Positions 7,144 through 14,302 of a DNA stretch of 17,221 bases are shown here, one piece after another. The notes below the pieces were generated by a model. That model was not told the origin of the DNA and did not search any database. It worked only from the letters and a program-made list of their open reading frames with translations. The DNA is taken from assembly GCA_018365455.1 (NCBI GenBank), contig JAGZJZ010000095.1, positions 1 to 17,221 of the forward strand. Reading direction: 5' to 3'. The position numbers were made by a program, and so were the translations under genes. Source of the DNA: Clostridiales bacterium. Lineage in GTDB: Bacteria; Bacillota; Clostridia; Lachnospirales; Lachnospiraceae. The stretch's first letter is position 1. Each line of letters begins with the position of its first letter.

Positions 7144-8547
7144 ATGAGAATGAAAAAAGTAACAGCATTATTACTGGCAAGCGCTATGTGCGTTGGAGCT
7201 TTGGCTGGATGCGGCAGTTCATCCGACACAAAAGAAACAAAAGCAGCAGGTGATACACAGGCAGCTGGAGAAACAAAAGCAGCTGATGGAACAGATGCAG
7301 CAAAATCAGAAGGAGCCGGTGATGGTGAAAAAGTTACAATCCGTCTTCTGACCAGAATGGCAGGTACTACAACTCAGGTTAATATCTATAACGATATCAT
7401 CAATGAGTTTAAGGAAAAACATCCGGAAGTAACCATCGTGGATGATTCCCAGAGTGATGAGTCTGCATTTAACAATATTCTCTCTACTGATATTGCATCC
7501 GGAACGATGGCGAATATCTTTAGAATCCAGGGTGTTGCAAACCTTTCTGAGTATATTGATAACGGCATGATCTTAAATCTTCAGCCGTATTTAGAGGAAG
7601 ATAAAGAATGGGGCGGCGGATTTACAGAAGGTTCCCTTGCATACTACCAGGTACCGGGACAGGAAGGAACTTACGCAGTACCAATGGAATCCGGACTGAT
7701 TGGCGTATACTATAACGAAGATTTATTCAAAGCGGCAGGCGTTGATAAATTCCCGGAAACATGGACAGAATTTACAGATGCTATCACAAAATTAAAAGAC
7801 AGCGGTGTAATCCCGATTGCTATGGGAGCTCAGAGTACTTACATGGCAGGACATTTACATGACCAGATCTTCTACAAATGGTTAGGAACAGAAGCAGCGA
7901 AACTGCTTGGAAACCGTGAAAAGAAATGGACAGACAGTGACGTCGTTGAAACCTTGCAGAAAGAAAAAGACTTAATTGATTTAGGTGCATTCGATGCAAG
8001 TGCAGCAGGTATCACAGATGATATCGCTATGACACAGTTCCAGCAGGGTGAAGCAGCAATGGTTATCACAGGCCCTTGGAACATTGGAGTATTCACAGAT
8101 AAAGAAAAAACACCTGTAACTGACAGTATTAAAGTTGCTAAATTCCCATATTTCGAAGAGAAAGAGGAATTCAAAAACGAAGATATGCAGACATTAAGCC
8201 CATATATGGTAAATGGTAAATTACAGGGAAAAGAATTAGACCTGACAATTGAATTATTAAAAATGCTGACAAATAAAGACGCTGCTAAGAGATATGCAGA
8301 AGAAGCTGCTTTCTTAATCCCAAGAACAGATATTGATCTTGATGAAAGCAAATGCTCTCCATTATTTGTTGAAAATGTTAAATTAGGTGGAACCTCTACC
8401 GGTATCGGCGTTGATATATTTGACTTTGATCCATTGACATCTATGCAGGACAGAACCAGAAACTCCATCGTAAGTATGTTTACAGGTGCAACAGCAGAAG
8501 CAGCTGCACAGGAGATTCAGGGAGAAATTGATAATAACGCAAAATAG
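7144..8547 (+). CDS. Sugar ABC transporter substrate-binding lipoprotein (CUT1, family 1)
   Basis: A 467-residue extracellular binding protein anchored by lipid. The signal peptide ends in the lipobox 'LAGC', with Cys23 as the lipidated residue. An Ala/Lys/Glu/Thr-rich linker (about 27-60) precedes the mature domain, which begins near 'VTIRLLTRMAG'. The rest follows the family 1 solute-binding pattern: 'INEFKEKHPEVTI' near the start, 'YAVPMESGLIGVYYNEDLFKAAG' in the middle and 'MTQFQQGEAAMVITGPWNIGVF' near 300-325. ATG 7144 has GGAGGAG 8 nt upstream; an in-frame ATG at 7150 is a possible alternative. It is the first gene of the plus-strand cluster, with two permeases downstream. The hairpins just after it probably make it the most abundant transcript segment. 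The bound sugar cannot be read from the sequence. Confidence 0.93.
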   Translation: MRMKKVTALLLASAMCVGALAGCGSSSDTKETKAAGDTQAAGETKAADGTDAAKSEGAGDGEKVTIRLLTRMAGTTTQVNIYNDIINEFKEKHPEVTIVDDSQSDESAFNNILSTDIASGTMANIFRIQGVANLSEYIDNGMILNLQPYLEEDKEWGGGFTEGSLAYYQVPGQEGTYAVPMESGLIGVYYNEDLFKAAGVDKFPETWTEFTDAITKLKDSGVIPIAMGAQSTYMAGHLHDQIFYKWLGTEAAKLLGNREKKWTDSDVVETLQKEKDLIDLGAFDASAAGITDDIAMTQFQQGEAAMVITGPWNIGVFTDKEKTPVTDSIKVAKFPYFEEKEEFKNEDMQTLSPYMVNGKLQGKELDLTIELLKMLTNKDAAKRYAEEAAFLIPRTDIDLDESKCSPLFVENVKLGGTSTGIGVDIFDFDPLTSMQDRTRNSIVSMFTGATAEAAAQEIQGEIDNNAK

Positions 8548-8586
8548 TGCGTGGTATCAGTCAGTAAATTAAATTCATAAATTCAG

Positions 8587-8615
8587 ATACTGCCGGGGAA
8601 TTTCTCCGGCAGTAT
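8587..8615 (+). terminator. Hairpin after the binding-protein gene
   Basis: Ten perfect base pairs (8587-8596 with 8606-8615, GC-rich centre CTGCCGG/CCGGCAG), extendable inward by one G-U and two Watson-Crick pairs to a 3-nt loop. It begins 39 nt after the stop codon and is followed by A-rich rather than U-rich sequence, so it is a weak terminator at best. In binding-protein-first operons such hairpins commonly protect the upstream mRNA and reduce permease expression; that role is inferred. Confidence 0.55.
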
Positions 8616-8617
8616 AT

Positions 8618-8700
8618 AAAAAATTTCACAATTCACTTTTGAGTATGTTAATGATACCACACTGATGCGGTGTGCTTTAAATTGAATTGTGAAATTTTTT
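8618..8700. repeat. 83-bp element with perfect 18-bp terminal inverted repeats
   Basis: Positions 8618-8635 and 8683-8700 are exact 18-bp inverted copies (A-run outside, TTTCACAATTCA inside). The 47-bp interior holds a second stem, CACAC (8658-8662) with GTGTG (8670-8674). The right arm ends in six T residues, so the RNA could act as an intrinsic terminator or attenuator before the permease genes. The size, AT-rich arms and lack of coding also fit a miniature inverted-repeat element, but no clear target duplication is visible. The permease ribosome binding site starts only 6 nt after it. Confidence 0.6.
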
Positions 8701-8705
8701 GTCTA

Positions 8706-8713
8706 AAAGGAGG
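8706..8713 (+). promoter_or_regulatory. Ribosome binding site of the first permease
   Basis: AAAGGAGG lies 12 nt before ATG 8726. An upstream in-frame TTG at 8699 would put this site inside the coding region, so ATG 8726 is preferred. The site abuts the right arm of the 18-bp inverted repeat, so folding of that element could influence translation. Confidence 0.6.
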
Positions 8714-8725
8714 ACAAAGATACGA

Positions 8726-9607
8726 ATGAAACTAAAAAGTAAGAAGACCAAATTTTATATCTTTCTATTTATCGTTCCTGCATTAGTGATTTACCTTCTG
8801 TTTCAGATTATCCCGTTAATCGGAGCAGTGTATTTTTCCTTTATTGAATGGAGCGGAATTGCAGGATCAGAACTGAAGTTCGTAGGATTCCAGAACTATG
8901 CAAATGCATTTAAGAATCCTGATTTTATTCTTGCACTTAAGAACATGTTAAAAATGGTAGTATTTAGTGTAATCTTCCATACGCCCATTGCTCTTTTAAT
9001 GGCTGTGGCAATTAACACTAAATGTAAGGGATACCGTTTGTTTAAGGCTTTATTCTTTGTGCCGACCGTATTTCCGTTAACTGCAGTAGGTCTGATGTGG
9101 TATTTTGTATTTATGCCAACAGGATCCTTCAATGCATTATTAAAAGTTGTAGGACTTACCGATCTGGTTACCCCTTGGCTGGTTAACCCCGCATCTGCAA
9201 TGAACGTAATCGTATTCGTTAATATCTGGGCGGGCGTTGGTTATTTCATGGTTATATTACTTGCCGGACTGACTACCATACCGGAAGATCTGTATGAAGC
9301 GGCATCCATTGACGGTGCTACAAAAATACAGCAGTTCTTTAAAATTACAGTACCAATGATGAAACCAACCATTTCTATGTGTATCTTACTGGATATCATC
9401 GGATCTGTAAAAGTATTCGACCTGGTATTTGCGATGACTGGCGGAGGGCCAAACGGACTTACCAATCTGCCCACAACGCTGATGTACAACGAAGCGTTTA
9501 AATACAGTCATTACGGACTTGGCAGTGCAATCGGTATTATCATACTGGTCATCTGTCTGGGCGGTACTTTAATCAGTAATAAACTTATGAGCAGCAAAGA
9601 GAACTAG
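8726..9607 (+). CDS. Sugar ABC transporter permease (CUT1, MalF-like)
   Basis: A 293-residue inner-membrane permease with about six transmembrane helices, the first at about 11-36. The cytoplasmic EAA loop reads 'EAASIDGATK' at 191-200, followed by 'FFKITVPMMKP'; this loop docks the ATPase subunit. 'FVGFQNYANAF' after the first periplasmic loop is typical of the family. It follows the binding protein after a 178-bp gap containing two hairpins and precedes the second permease by 10 bp, so the permeases are co-translated. Together they form the channel for the sugar delivered by the lipoprotein. Confidence 0.93.
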   Translation: MKLKSKKTKFYIFLFIVPALVIYLLFQIIPLIGAVYFSFIEWSGIAGSELKFVGFQNYANAFKNPDFILALKNMLKMVVFSVIFHTPIALLMAVAINTKCKGYRLFKALFFVPTVFPLTAVGLMWYFVFMPTGSFNALLKVVGLTDLVTPWLVNPASAMNVIVFVNIWAGVGYFMVILLAGLTTIPEDLYEAASIDGATKIQQFFKITVPMMKPTISMCILLDIIGSVKVFDLVFAMTGGGPNGLTNLPTTLMYNEAFKYSHYGLGSAIGIIILVICLGGTLISNKLMSSKEN

Positions 9608-9617
9608 GAGGTATACC

Positions 9618-10469
9618 ATGAAAAACAAAGTGAAAAAAGAACGTAAAAAAATAACAGTGGGTACCGTGGTCATGTATTTATTCCTGATTGCAAATGCAGT
9701 AATGTTTGCAATGCCAATGGTTTTCACCTTGTTGTCTTCTGTAAAAACAAAAGTAGAAATCTTCTCCAAGCCATTTGCGCTTCCGGAAGTATTCCAGTGG
9801 AAAAACTACGTAGATGCATGGAACGGCGCCAACATGGGCCAGTATTTCCTGAACAGTATCATTCAGGCAGGTGCAACGGTTATCGTACTGGCAATTGTGG
9901 CATCCATGGCAGCATTTATGCTTTCCAGATTTGATTTTAAAATTAACGGATTTTTAAGTGTATTCTTTATGGTAGGTATGATGATCCCGGTGCATACGGT
10001 ACTGGTTCCGGTTTCTTATATTATTGGGGCATTGAACCTGAAAAATAATATTCCGGCATTGATTATGATCTATGTTGCATTCAACCTTCCATTTAGTATT
10101 ATCGTAACAACAAACTTTATGAAGGGCGTTAACAAATCCCTGGAAGAAGCAGCATTAATTGACGGTGCAACTTATTTCCAGATTTACCGTAAGGTTATGC
10201 TTCCATTATCGGTACCTGCTTTGTCCACAATTTCCATTTTCAACTTCCTGGGCGCATGGAACAACATTTTATTCCCTCTGTTGTTCATCAATGATAAAAA
10301 TTTAAAACCAATCGCCTTAGGTCTGCTGAACTTTAACGGAGAACGTGGAAGTGAACATGGTCTTTTAATGGCTGCAATCGTTATTACAGTAGTTGTACCG
10401 CTTGTTTTATACCTGTTATTCCAGGAAAAAGTAGAGAGCGGTTTGTCAGCAGGAGCAGTAAAAGAATAA
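9618..10469 (+). CDS. Sugar ABC transporter permease (CUT1, MalG-like)
   Basis: A 283-residue partner permease with a basic cytoplasmic N-terminus, a first helix at about 15-40 and roughly six membrane spans. The EAA loop is at about 177-195 ('EAALIDGATYFQIYRKVMLP'), and 'LKNNIPALIMIYVAFNLPFS' is characteristic of MalG-type subunits. ATG 9618 follows AGGAGG with ideal spacing, 10 bp after the first permease. No ATP-binding subunit follows. CUT1 importers in Firmicutes are often energised by a shared MsmK/MsiK-type ATPase encoded elsewhere, and that is the likely arrangement here. Confidence 0.93.
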   Translation: MKNKVKKERKKITVGTVVMYLFLIANAVMFAMPMVFTLLSSVKTKVEIFSKPFALPEVFQWKNYVDAWNGANMGQYFLNSIIQAGATVIVLAIVASMAAFMLSRFDFKINGFLSVFFMVGMMIPVHTVLVPVSYIIGALNLKNNIPALIMIYVAFNLPFSIIVTTNFMKGVNKSLEEAALIDGATYFQIYRKVMLPLSVPALSTISIFNFLGAWNNILFPLLFINDKNLKPIALGLLNFNGERGSEHGLLMAAIVITVVVPLVLYLLFQEKVESGLSAGAVKE

Positions 10470-10472
10470 GCA

Positions 10473-10501
10473 TTGCACATGGCTGAATAATCAGATATAA
10501 T
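10473..10501 (+). promoter_or_regulatory. Candidate internal promoter before the GHL6-type gene
   Basis: TTGCAC (10473-10478) and a perfect TATAAT (10496-10501) are separated by exactly 17 bp, just after the permease stop codon. The -35 matches only its first three positions. It would give the glycosidase-like gene and those after it some expression independent of the transporter promoter. Confidence 0.42.
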
Positions 10502-10556
10502 TTTAAATATATGCCCGGCTATATATCAAACCAGATCAATAAGGGCGGAAAACATC

Positions 10557-10562
10557 AGGAGG
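10557..10562 (+). promoter_or_regulatory. Ribosome binding site fixing a GTG start
   Basis: AGGAGG lies 8 nt before GTG 10571. The upstream ATG at 10511 has no ribosome binding site and sits only about 10 bases after the -10 box, and the nearby ATG at 10564 is out of frame. The protein from GTG 10571 begins close to the first conserved strand. Confidence 0.75.
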
Positions 10563-10570
10563 AATGGTAC

Positions 10571-12565
10571 GTGGGAAATATCAGATACAGACAAATTCAT
10601 TTAGACTTCCATACCAGTGAATATATACCAGAAGTAGGAAAAGACTTCAATAAAGAAGAATTTGCGGACACCTTAGTGAAAGCAAATGTAGATTCAATCA
10701 CCTGTTTTGCAAGGTGCCACCACGGATGGCTCTATTATCCGTCAAAGAAATTTCCGGAGTTAATTCATCCGGATCTTACAAACCATAACCTGCTGTTAGA
10801 GCAGATTGAAGCCTGCCATGAAAAAGGTATCAAAGTGCCGATCTATACAACAGCACAGTGGGATGGACGTATTATGAGAGAACATCCGGAATGGCTTGCT
10901 GTGGATGAAAACGGTGAATATATTGATACCCAGCATGTACCGGCACCTCATTTCTACCATACCATCTGCCTGAACAGCGGATATCGTGAATTCTTCAAGG
11001 AACATTTAGAAGATATGATTGACGTGGTAGGGGCAGACAAGGTGGACGGTATCTTCATGGATATACTGTTCCAGGTGGACTGTAAATGTGAGCATTGTGT
11101 TAAGAAGATGGAAGAACTTCATGTGGATGTGGAAAGCAAGGCGGCACGCCTTCGTTATTCCATACATATGCTGGAAGAATTCAAGTCTGAAATATCAGCA
11201 TTCATCCGTGAAAGAGCACCAAAAGCAAGTATTTTTTATAACAGCTCTCACGTTGGTCCTGCTTATAAGGACAGCTTCAAGGATTACAGCCATTTAGAGC
11301 TGGAGTCATTGCCAAGCGGCGGCTGGGGATACGACCACTTTCCGGCAACCAGCCGCTATGCAAGAAACCTTGGAAAAGAGATGATCGGAATGACCGGTAA
11401 ATTCCATACTTACTGGGGAGATTTCCACTCTCTGAAAAACCGTGCGGCGCTGGAGTTGGAATGCTTTAGTATGCTGGCAATGGGCGCAGGCTGTTCCATC
11501 GGTGACCAGCTGCATCCAAACGGCAAATTATCTCCTGGTGCCTATGACCTGATCGGGCAGGTTTACGGCAGCGTTAAGGAAAAAGAACCATATTGCCGCA
11601 GTGCATCATCTGTATCAGAAATCGCAGTGCTCACACCGGAAGAGTTCTATCCGGAAGAAGAATACGATCTGGGTATTTCCCCCTCCCTGATCGGTACGGT
11701 CCGCATGCTTCAGGAATTATCCTACCAGTTTGACATTATTGACAGTCAGATGCCGATGGATCAGTATAAAGTAGTGATCTTACCGGATTGTATATACTAC
11801 AATGCGGATTTGGATAAGGTGATGAAAGATTATATTGCTAAAGGCGGAAAAGTAATTGGTTCCTTTGATTCCTGTATTCCGAAGGATGGAAGTGAAAATA
11901 TTTATGGCGTGAAATATCTGGGTGAATCGAAGTTCTACCGTGAATTTGTCATGCCGAATGAAGTAATTGGCAAGGATCTTCCAAAAGAAGAATTTGTCAT
12001 GTATCTAAGAGGATTTGATGTGGAACCGGCAGGAGCCGAAGTGATAATGGATAAAATAGAACCTTATTTTGACCGTATCGGAAAAACCTTCTGCTCCCAC
12101 CAGCATGCGCCGTCATCCGGAAAAGCAGGTTATCCGGCTGTCACGAGAAATGGAAATGCTGTATACTTTTCACATCCGATCTTCCACCTCTATCGTAAAA
12201 ATGCAGCAAGATGGTGCAAATTGATGGTGAAAGATGCCTTGGATTTATTATTGGAGCACAAGCTGGTTAACCATGATGGTCCTTCCACGCTGATTTCATC
12301 ACTGAATCATCAGGAAGCAGAAAACCGCGATATTCTTCATTTGTTACATTATATTACAGAAAAACGTTCTGAAGATATCTATACGGTAGAAGATGTGATT
12401 CCCCTGTATATGATAACAATGAAGCTTTATGTAGGAGAGAAAAAGGTTCAGTCCGTATCTCTTGTACCGGAAAACAATGCCGTCTCCTTTAAACAGGAAG
12501 GACAGTATATTACATTTACCTTACAGGAAGTGAAGGGTCACAATATGATAAGTATCCAATACTAA
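10571..12565 (+). CDS. Cytoplasmic GHL6-type glycosidase-like protein with trimerization domain
   Basis: A 664-residue protein without a signal peptide. Residues 1 to about 335 look like a TIM barrel of the 'hypothetical glycosyl hydrolase 6' type: 'YRQIHLDFHTSEY' at the start, a 'CFARCHHGWLYYPS' strand, 'VDGIFMDILFQ' with Asp164, and 'YSHLELESLPSGGWGY' with Glu243 and Glu245. Residues about 349-434 resemble the Rossmann-like beta-galactosidase trimerization domain seen in GH42-related enzymes ('VVILPDCIYYN', 'YIAKGGKVIGSFDS'). A beta-rich C-terminal region follows. A Cys cluster (CxCxxC at 171-176) sits just after the Asp164 strand and may bind metal. Asp164 and Glu245 are my candidates for catalytic residues, not established ones. 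Its place behind the permeases implies it acts on the imported sugar; the bond it cleaves is unknown. Confidence 0.75.
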   Translation: MGNIRYRQIHLDFHTSEYIPEVGKDFNKEEFADTLVKANVDSITCFARCHHGWLYYPSKKFPELIHPDLTNHNLLLEQIEACHEKGIKVPIYTTAQWDGRIMREHPEWLAVDENGEYIDTQHVPAPHFYHTICLNSGYREFFKEHLEDMIDVVGADKVDGIFMDILFQVDCKCEHCVKKMEELHVDVESKAARLRYSIHMLEEFKSEISAFIRERAPKASIFYNSSHVGPAYKDSFKDYSHLELESLPSGGWGYDHFPATSRYARNLGKEMIGMTGKFHTYWGDFHSLKNRAALELECFSMLAMGAGCSIGDQLHPNGKLSPGAYDLIGQVYGSVKEKEPYCRSASSVSEIAVLTPEEFYPEEEYDLGISPSLIGTVRMLQELSYQFDIIDSQMPMDQYKVVILPDCIYYNADLDKVMKDYIAKGGKVIGSFDSCIPKDGSENIYGVKYLGESKFYREFVMPNEVIGKDLPKEEFVMYLRGFDVEPAGAEVIMDKIEPYFDRIGKTFCSHQHAPSSGKAGYPAVTRNGNAVYFSHPIFHLYRKNAARWCKLMVKDALDLLLEHKLVNHDGPSTLISSLNHQEAENRDILHLLHYITEKRSEDIYTVEDVIPLYMITMKLYVGEKKVQSVSLVPENNAVSFKQEGQYITFTLQEVKGHNMISIQY

Positions 12566-12605
12566 TCAAGGGTGTGTTTTTCACAAAGTGTAACGTGGTC
12601 TAAAT

Positions 12606-12689
12606 TAAAGAGCAGGATGCCGGGAGAAATCCAGGGTACAGCATTGCGCAAATTATTTGTGCAATGCTGTGCTGGCTTCCTGCTCTTTA
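12606..12689 (+). terminator. Long imperfect hairpin between the GHL6-type and aminopeptidase genes
   Basis: The outer arms (12606-12617 with 12678-12689) pair perfectly over 12 bp. After a T-T mismatch a 5-bp stem with one G-U continues. An inner hairpin pairs 12638-12647 with 12661-12670 over 10 bp, plus G-U and CAAA/TTTG, capped by TTA. A 14-nt bulge on the 5' side separates the two parts. The 3' side ends CTCTTTATG without a real U-run, so termination may be partial. It could equally be an mRNA processing element or a dispersed palindrome. Confidence 0.55.
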
Positions 12690-12758
12690 TGAAGTCATAA
12701 AAACAGAGAAAGGAATGCCAGCCGTCAAATTTTTAGGAAAAGGGCAGGCAGTTGGGGT

Positions 12759-14189
12759 ATGATTATGATAGAGGCAGTTGTAAATAGCAGCGAGGCTTTT
12801 CAGGTAAAGTTTATAAGTAAAGAAGCATGGGTCCAGGCGGAATGCCCGGATTATGCGAAAAGACTTTTTCAGGGAGAATATCTCCAGGCTTTTTTTTTGA
12901 AAAATTCAAATGAACAGATTGATTTATTAATCGGTTTAGGTGATAATGATTGTAGCAGTAAGGAAATCAAAGAAGTCTCTGCAAAGGCAGTGAAAGAGAT
13001 GAAGCAGCACAATATCTGCGAGTTTTCTATAGATATGTCTTTCTTTATAGAAAAGAAAGGAATTTTCGCCATCCGTGAAGCAGCAGAGGGTATTCTGCTG
13101 GGTGATTACGAGGGTCCTTTTTTGGGGGATAAAGTTGGAGATAAAGAAAAGAAAGAACTGCAGGTATCGCTCAGCGGAATATCGGAAGAAGGATTAGAAG
13201 CGGCAAAAAAAGAGCTTGAGGCAGGAATTCATATCGGGGAATCCGTGGTATGGGCAAGAGACATGGTCAACATGCCCGGCAATCATTTTAAGCCTCTGGA
13301 TTTTGCAGCAGAAATCAGCAAAAAGATGGAGAACACCGGGGTGGTCTGTGAACTGATTAGCTTGCAAGAATTAAAAAAACTGGAAATGAAAGGCCTTCTG
13401 TCTGTAGGGGAAAGCAGTTCCAATGAACCCTGTTTTTTCATATTCCGTTATCTGGCTGATCCCGACAGTAAAGAAATTACGGCACTGGTTGGAAAAGGAG
13501 TTACCTGTGATACAGGCGGATACTGCTTAAAACCTTCTAATTCCATGCTTGGGATCAAAGGAGATATGGCGGGAGGCGCCGCAGTTGCAGGTGCGGTACT
13601 GGCTCTTGCAAAAAATAAGGTAAAGACCAATGTGATCGGACTCATACCAATGTGTGAGAATCGGATTGCGCCCGGAAGCCTTGTACCTGGAGATGTAATA
13701 TCTTCTTATGGGGGCAAGACCATCGAGATCTGCAACACAGATGCAGAAGGACGCCTGATTCTTGCGGATGCCGTTTCCTATGCAGTAAAAAATGAAAATG
13801 TAACCCGGGTTTTGGATATTGCTACGCTTACGGGAGCCGTTGTAAATATGTTTGGGTTCTCTACTGCGGGAGTGGTTTGTGATCATGATGGCCTTTTTGC
13901 AAGATTTAAAGAGGCATATCGGCTATCTGGAGAACGCTATTGGCGTCTGCCTGTTTACGAAGAACAGGAGCGGATGATCGAAAGCAAAATTGCAGATATC
14001 AGGAATATGGGAGAAAGCCATTGCGGTACGATAACGGCAGCCTTATTCATAAAAGCCTTTGCTGAGGAAAAACCATGGATTCATCTGGATATTGCAGGTA
14101 CCGCATGGGTAGACAGCCCGCTTTTTGAATATCAGTCTAAAGGTGCTACCGGAGCTGGTGTTACTACTCTCTATTATTTATTTCCATAA
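12759..14189 (+). CDS. Leucyl aminopeptidase, peptidase family M17
   Basis: A 476-residue cytoplasmic two-metal aminopeptidase that removes N-terminal residues from peptides. The M17 signature 'NTDAEGRL' is intact (326-333). All expected metal ligands are present (Lys246, Asp251, Asp269, Asp328, Glu330), as are the catalytic Lys258 and Arg332. The divergent N-terminal domain (1 to about 140) is the usual oligomerisation and regulatory part. Two cysteines flank key residues (Cys250 before Asp251, Cys256 two before Lys258), where other M17 enzymes commonly have Phe and Ser. The start may be ATG 12765 instead, since GGGG (12754-12757) is better spaced for it. It is separated from the GHL6-type gene by a long hairpin and followed after 113 bp by the transglutaminase-fold gene. 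Beside sugar importer genes it suggests a substrate with a peptide part, or simply a neighbouring housekeeping gene. Confidence 0.93.
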   Translation: MIMIEAVVNSSEAFQVKFISKEAWVQAECPDYAKRLFQGEYLQAFFLKNSNEQIDLLIGLGDNDCSSKEIKEVSAKAVKEMKQHNICEFSIDMSFFIEKKGIFAIREAAEGILLGDYEGPFLGDKVGDKEKKELQVSLSGISEEGLEAAKKELEAGIHIGESVVWARDMVNMPGNHFKPLDFAAEISKKMENTGVVCELISLQELKKLEMKGLLSVGESSSNEPCFFIFRYLADPDSKEITALVGKGVTCDTGGYCLKPSNSMLGIKGDMAGGAAVAGAVLALAKNKVKTNVIGLIPMCENRIAPGSLVPGDVISSYGGKTIEICNTDAEGRLILADAVSYAVKNENVTRVLDIATLTGAVVNMFGFSTAGVVCDHDGLFARFKEAYRLSGERYWRLPVYEEQERMIESKIADIRNMGESHCGTITAALFIKAFAEEKPWIHLDIAGTAWVDSPLFEYQSKGATGAGVTTLYYLFP

Positions 14190-14251
14190 TTTATTAATCA
14201 TGTATGATATCACTGTTATTTACGCAATGCAGTATTAGAGCTTACAAACTT

Positions 14252-14271
14252 ATGCCCGGCTTCTGGGGCAT
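14252..14271 (+). other. Small hairpin upstream of the transglutaminase-fold gene
   Basis: ATGCCC (14252-14257) and GGGCAT (14266-14271) pair with an 8-nt loop, 18 nt before the ribosome binding site. It is short and its role is unclear; it may be a leader structure or chance. Confidence 0.25.
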
Positions 14272-14288
14272 GATATTGACTGAAGTAG

Positions 14289-14294
14289 AAAGGA
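14289..14294 (+). promoter_or_regulatory. Ribosome binding site fixing the transglutaminase-fold start
   Basis: AAAGGA lies 8 nt before ATG 14303 and only 2 nt before ATG 14297. The open frame extends to an ATG at 14204 with no such site. ATG 14303, beginning MFSVKCEERI, is the best start. Confidence 0.6.
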
Positions 14295-14302
14295 TAATGA
14301 AT

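Noticed and set aside
7872..8468. 198-codon minus-strand open frame
   Set aside because: It is entirely antisense to the sugar-binding lipoprotein, which is a certain gene; no independent support.
12566..12758. A small protein gene or riboswitch between the GHL6-type and aminopeptidase genes
   Set aside because: No open frame with a ribosome binding site and no match to a riboswitch core I know; the space is mainly the long hairpin.
14204..14302. 33-residue N-terminal extension of the transglutaminase-fold protein
   Set aside because: No ribosome binding site at ATG 14204, whereas ATG 14303 has AAAGGA at good spacing.
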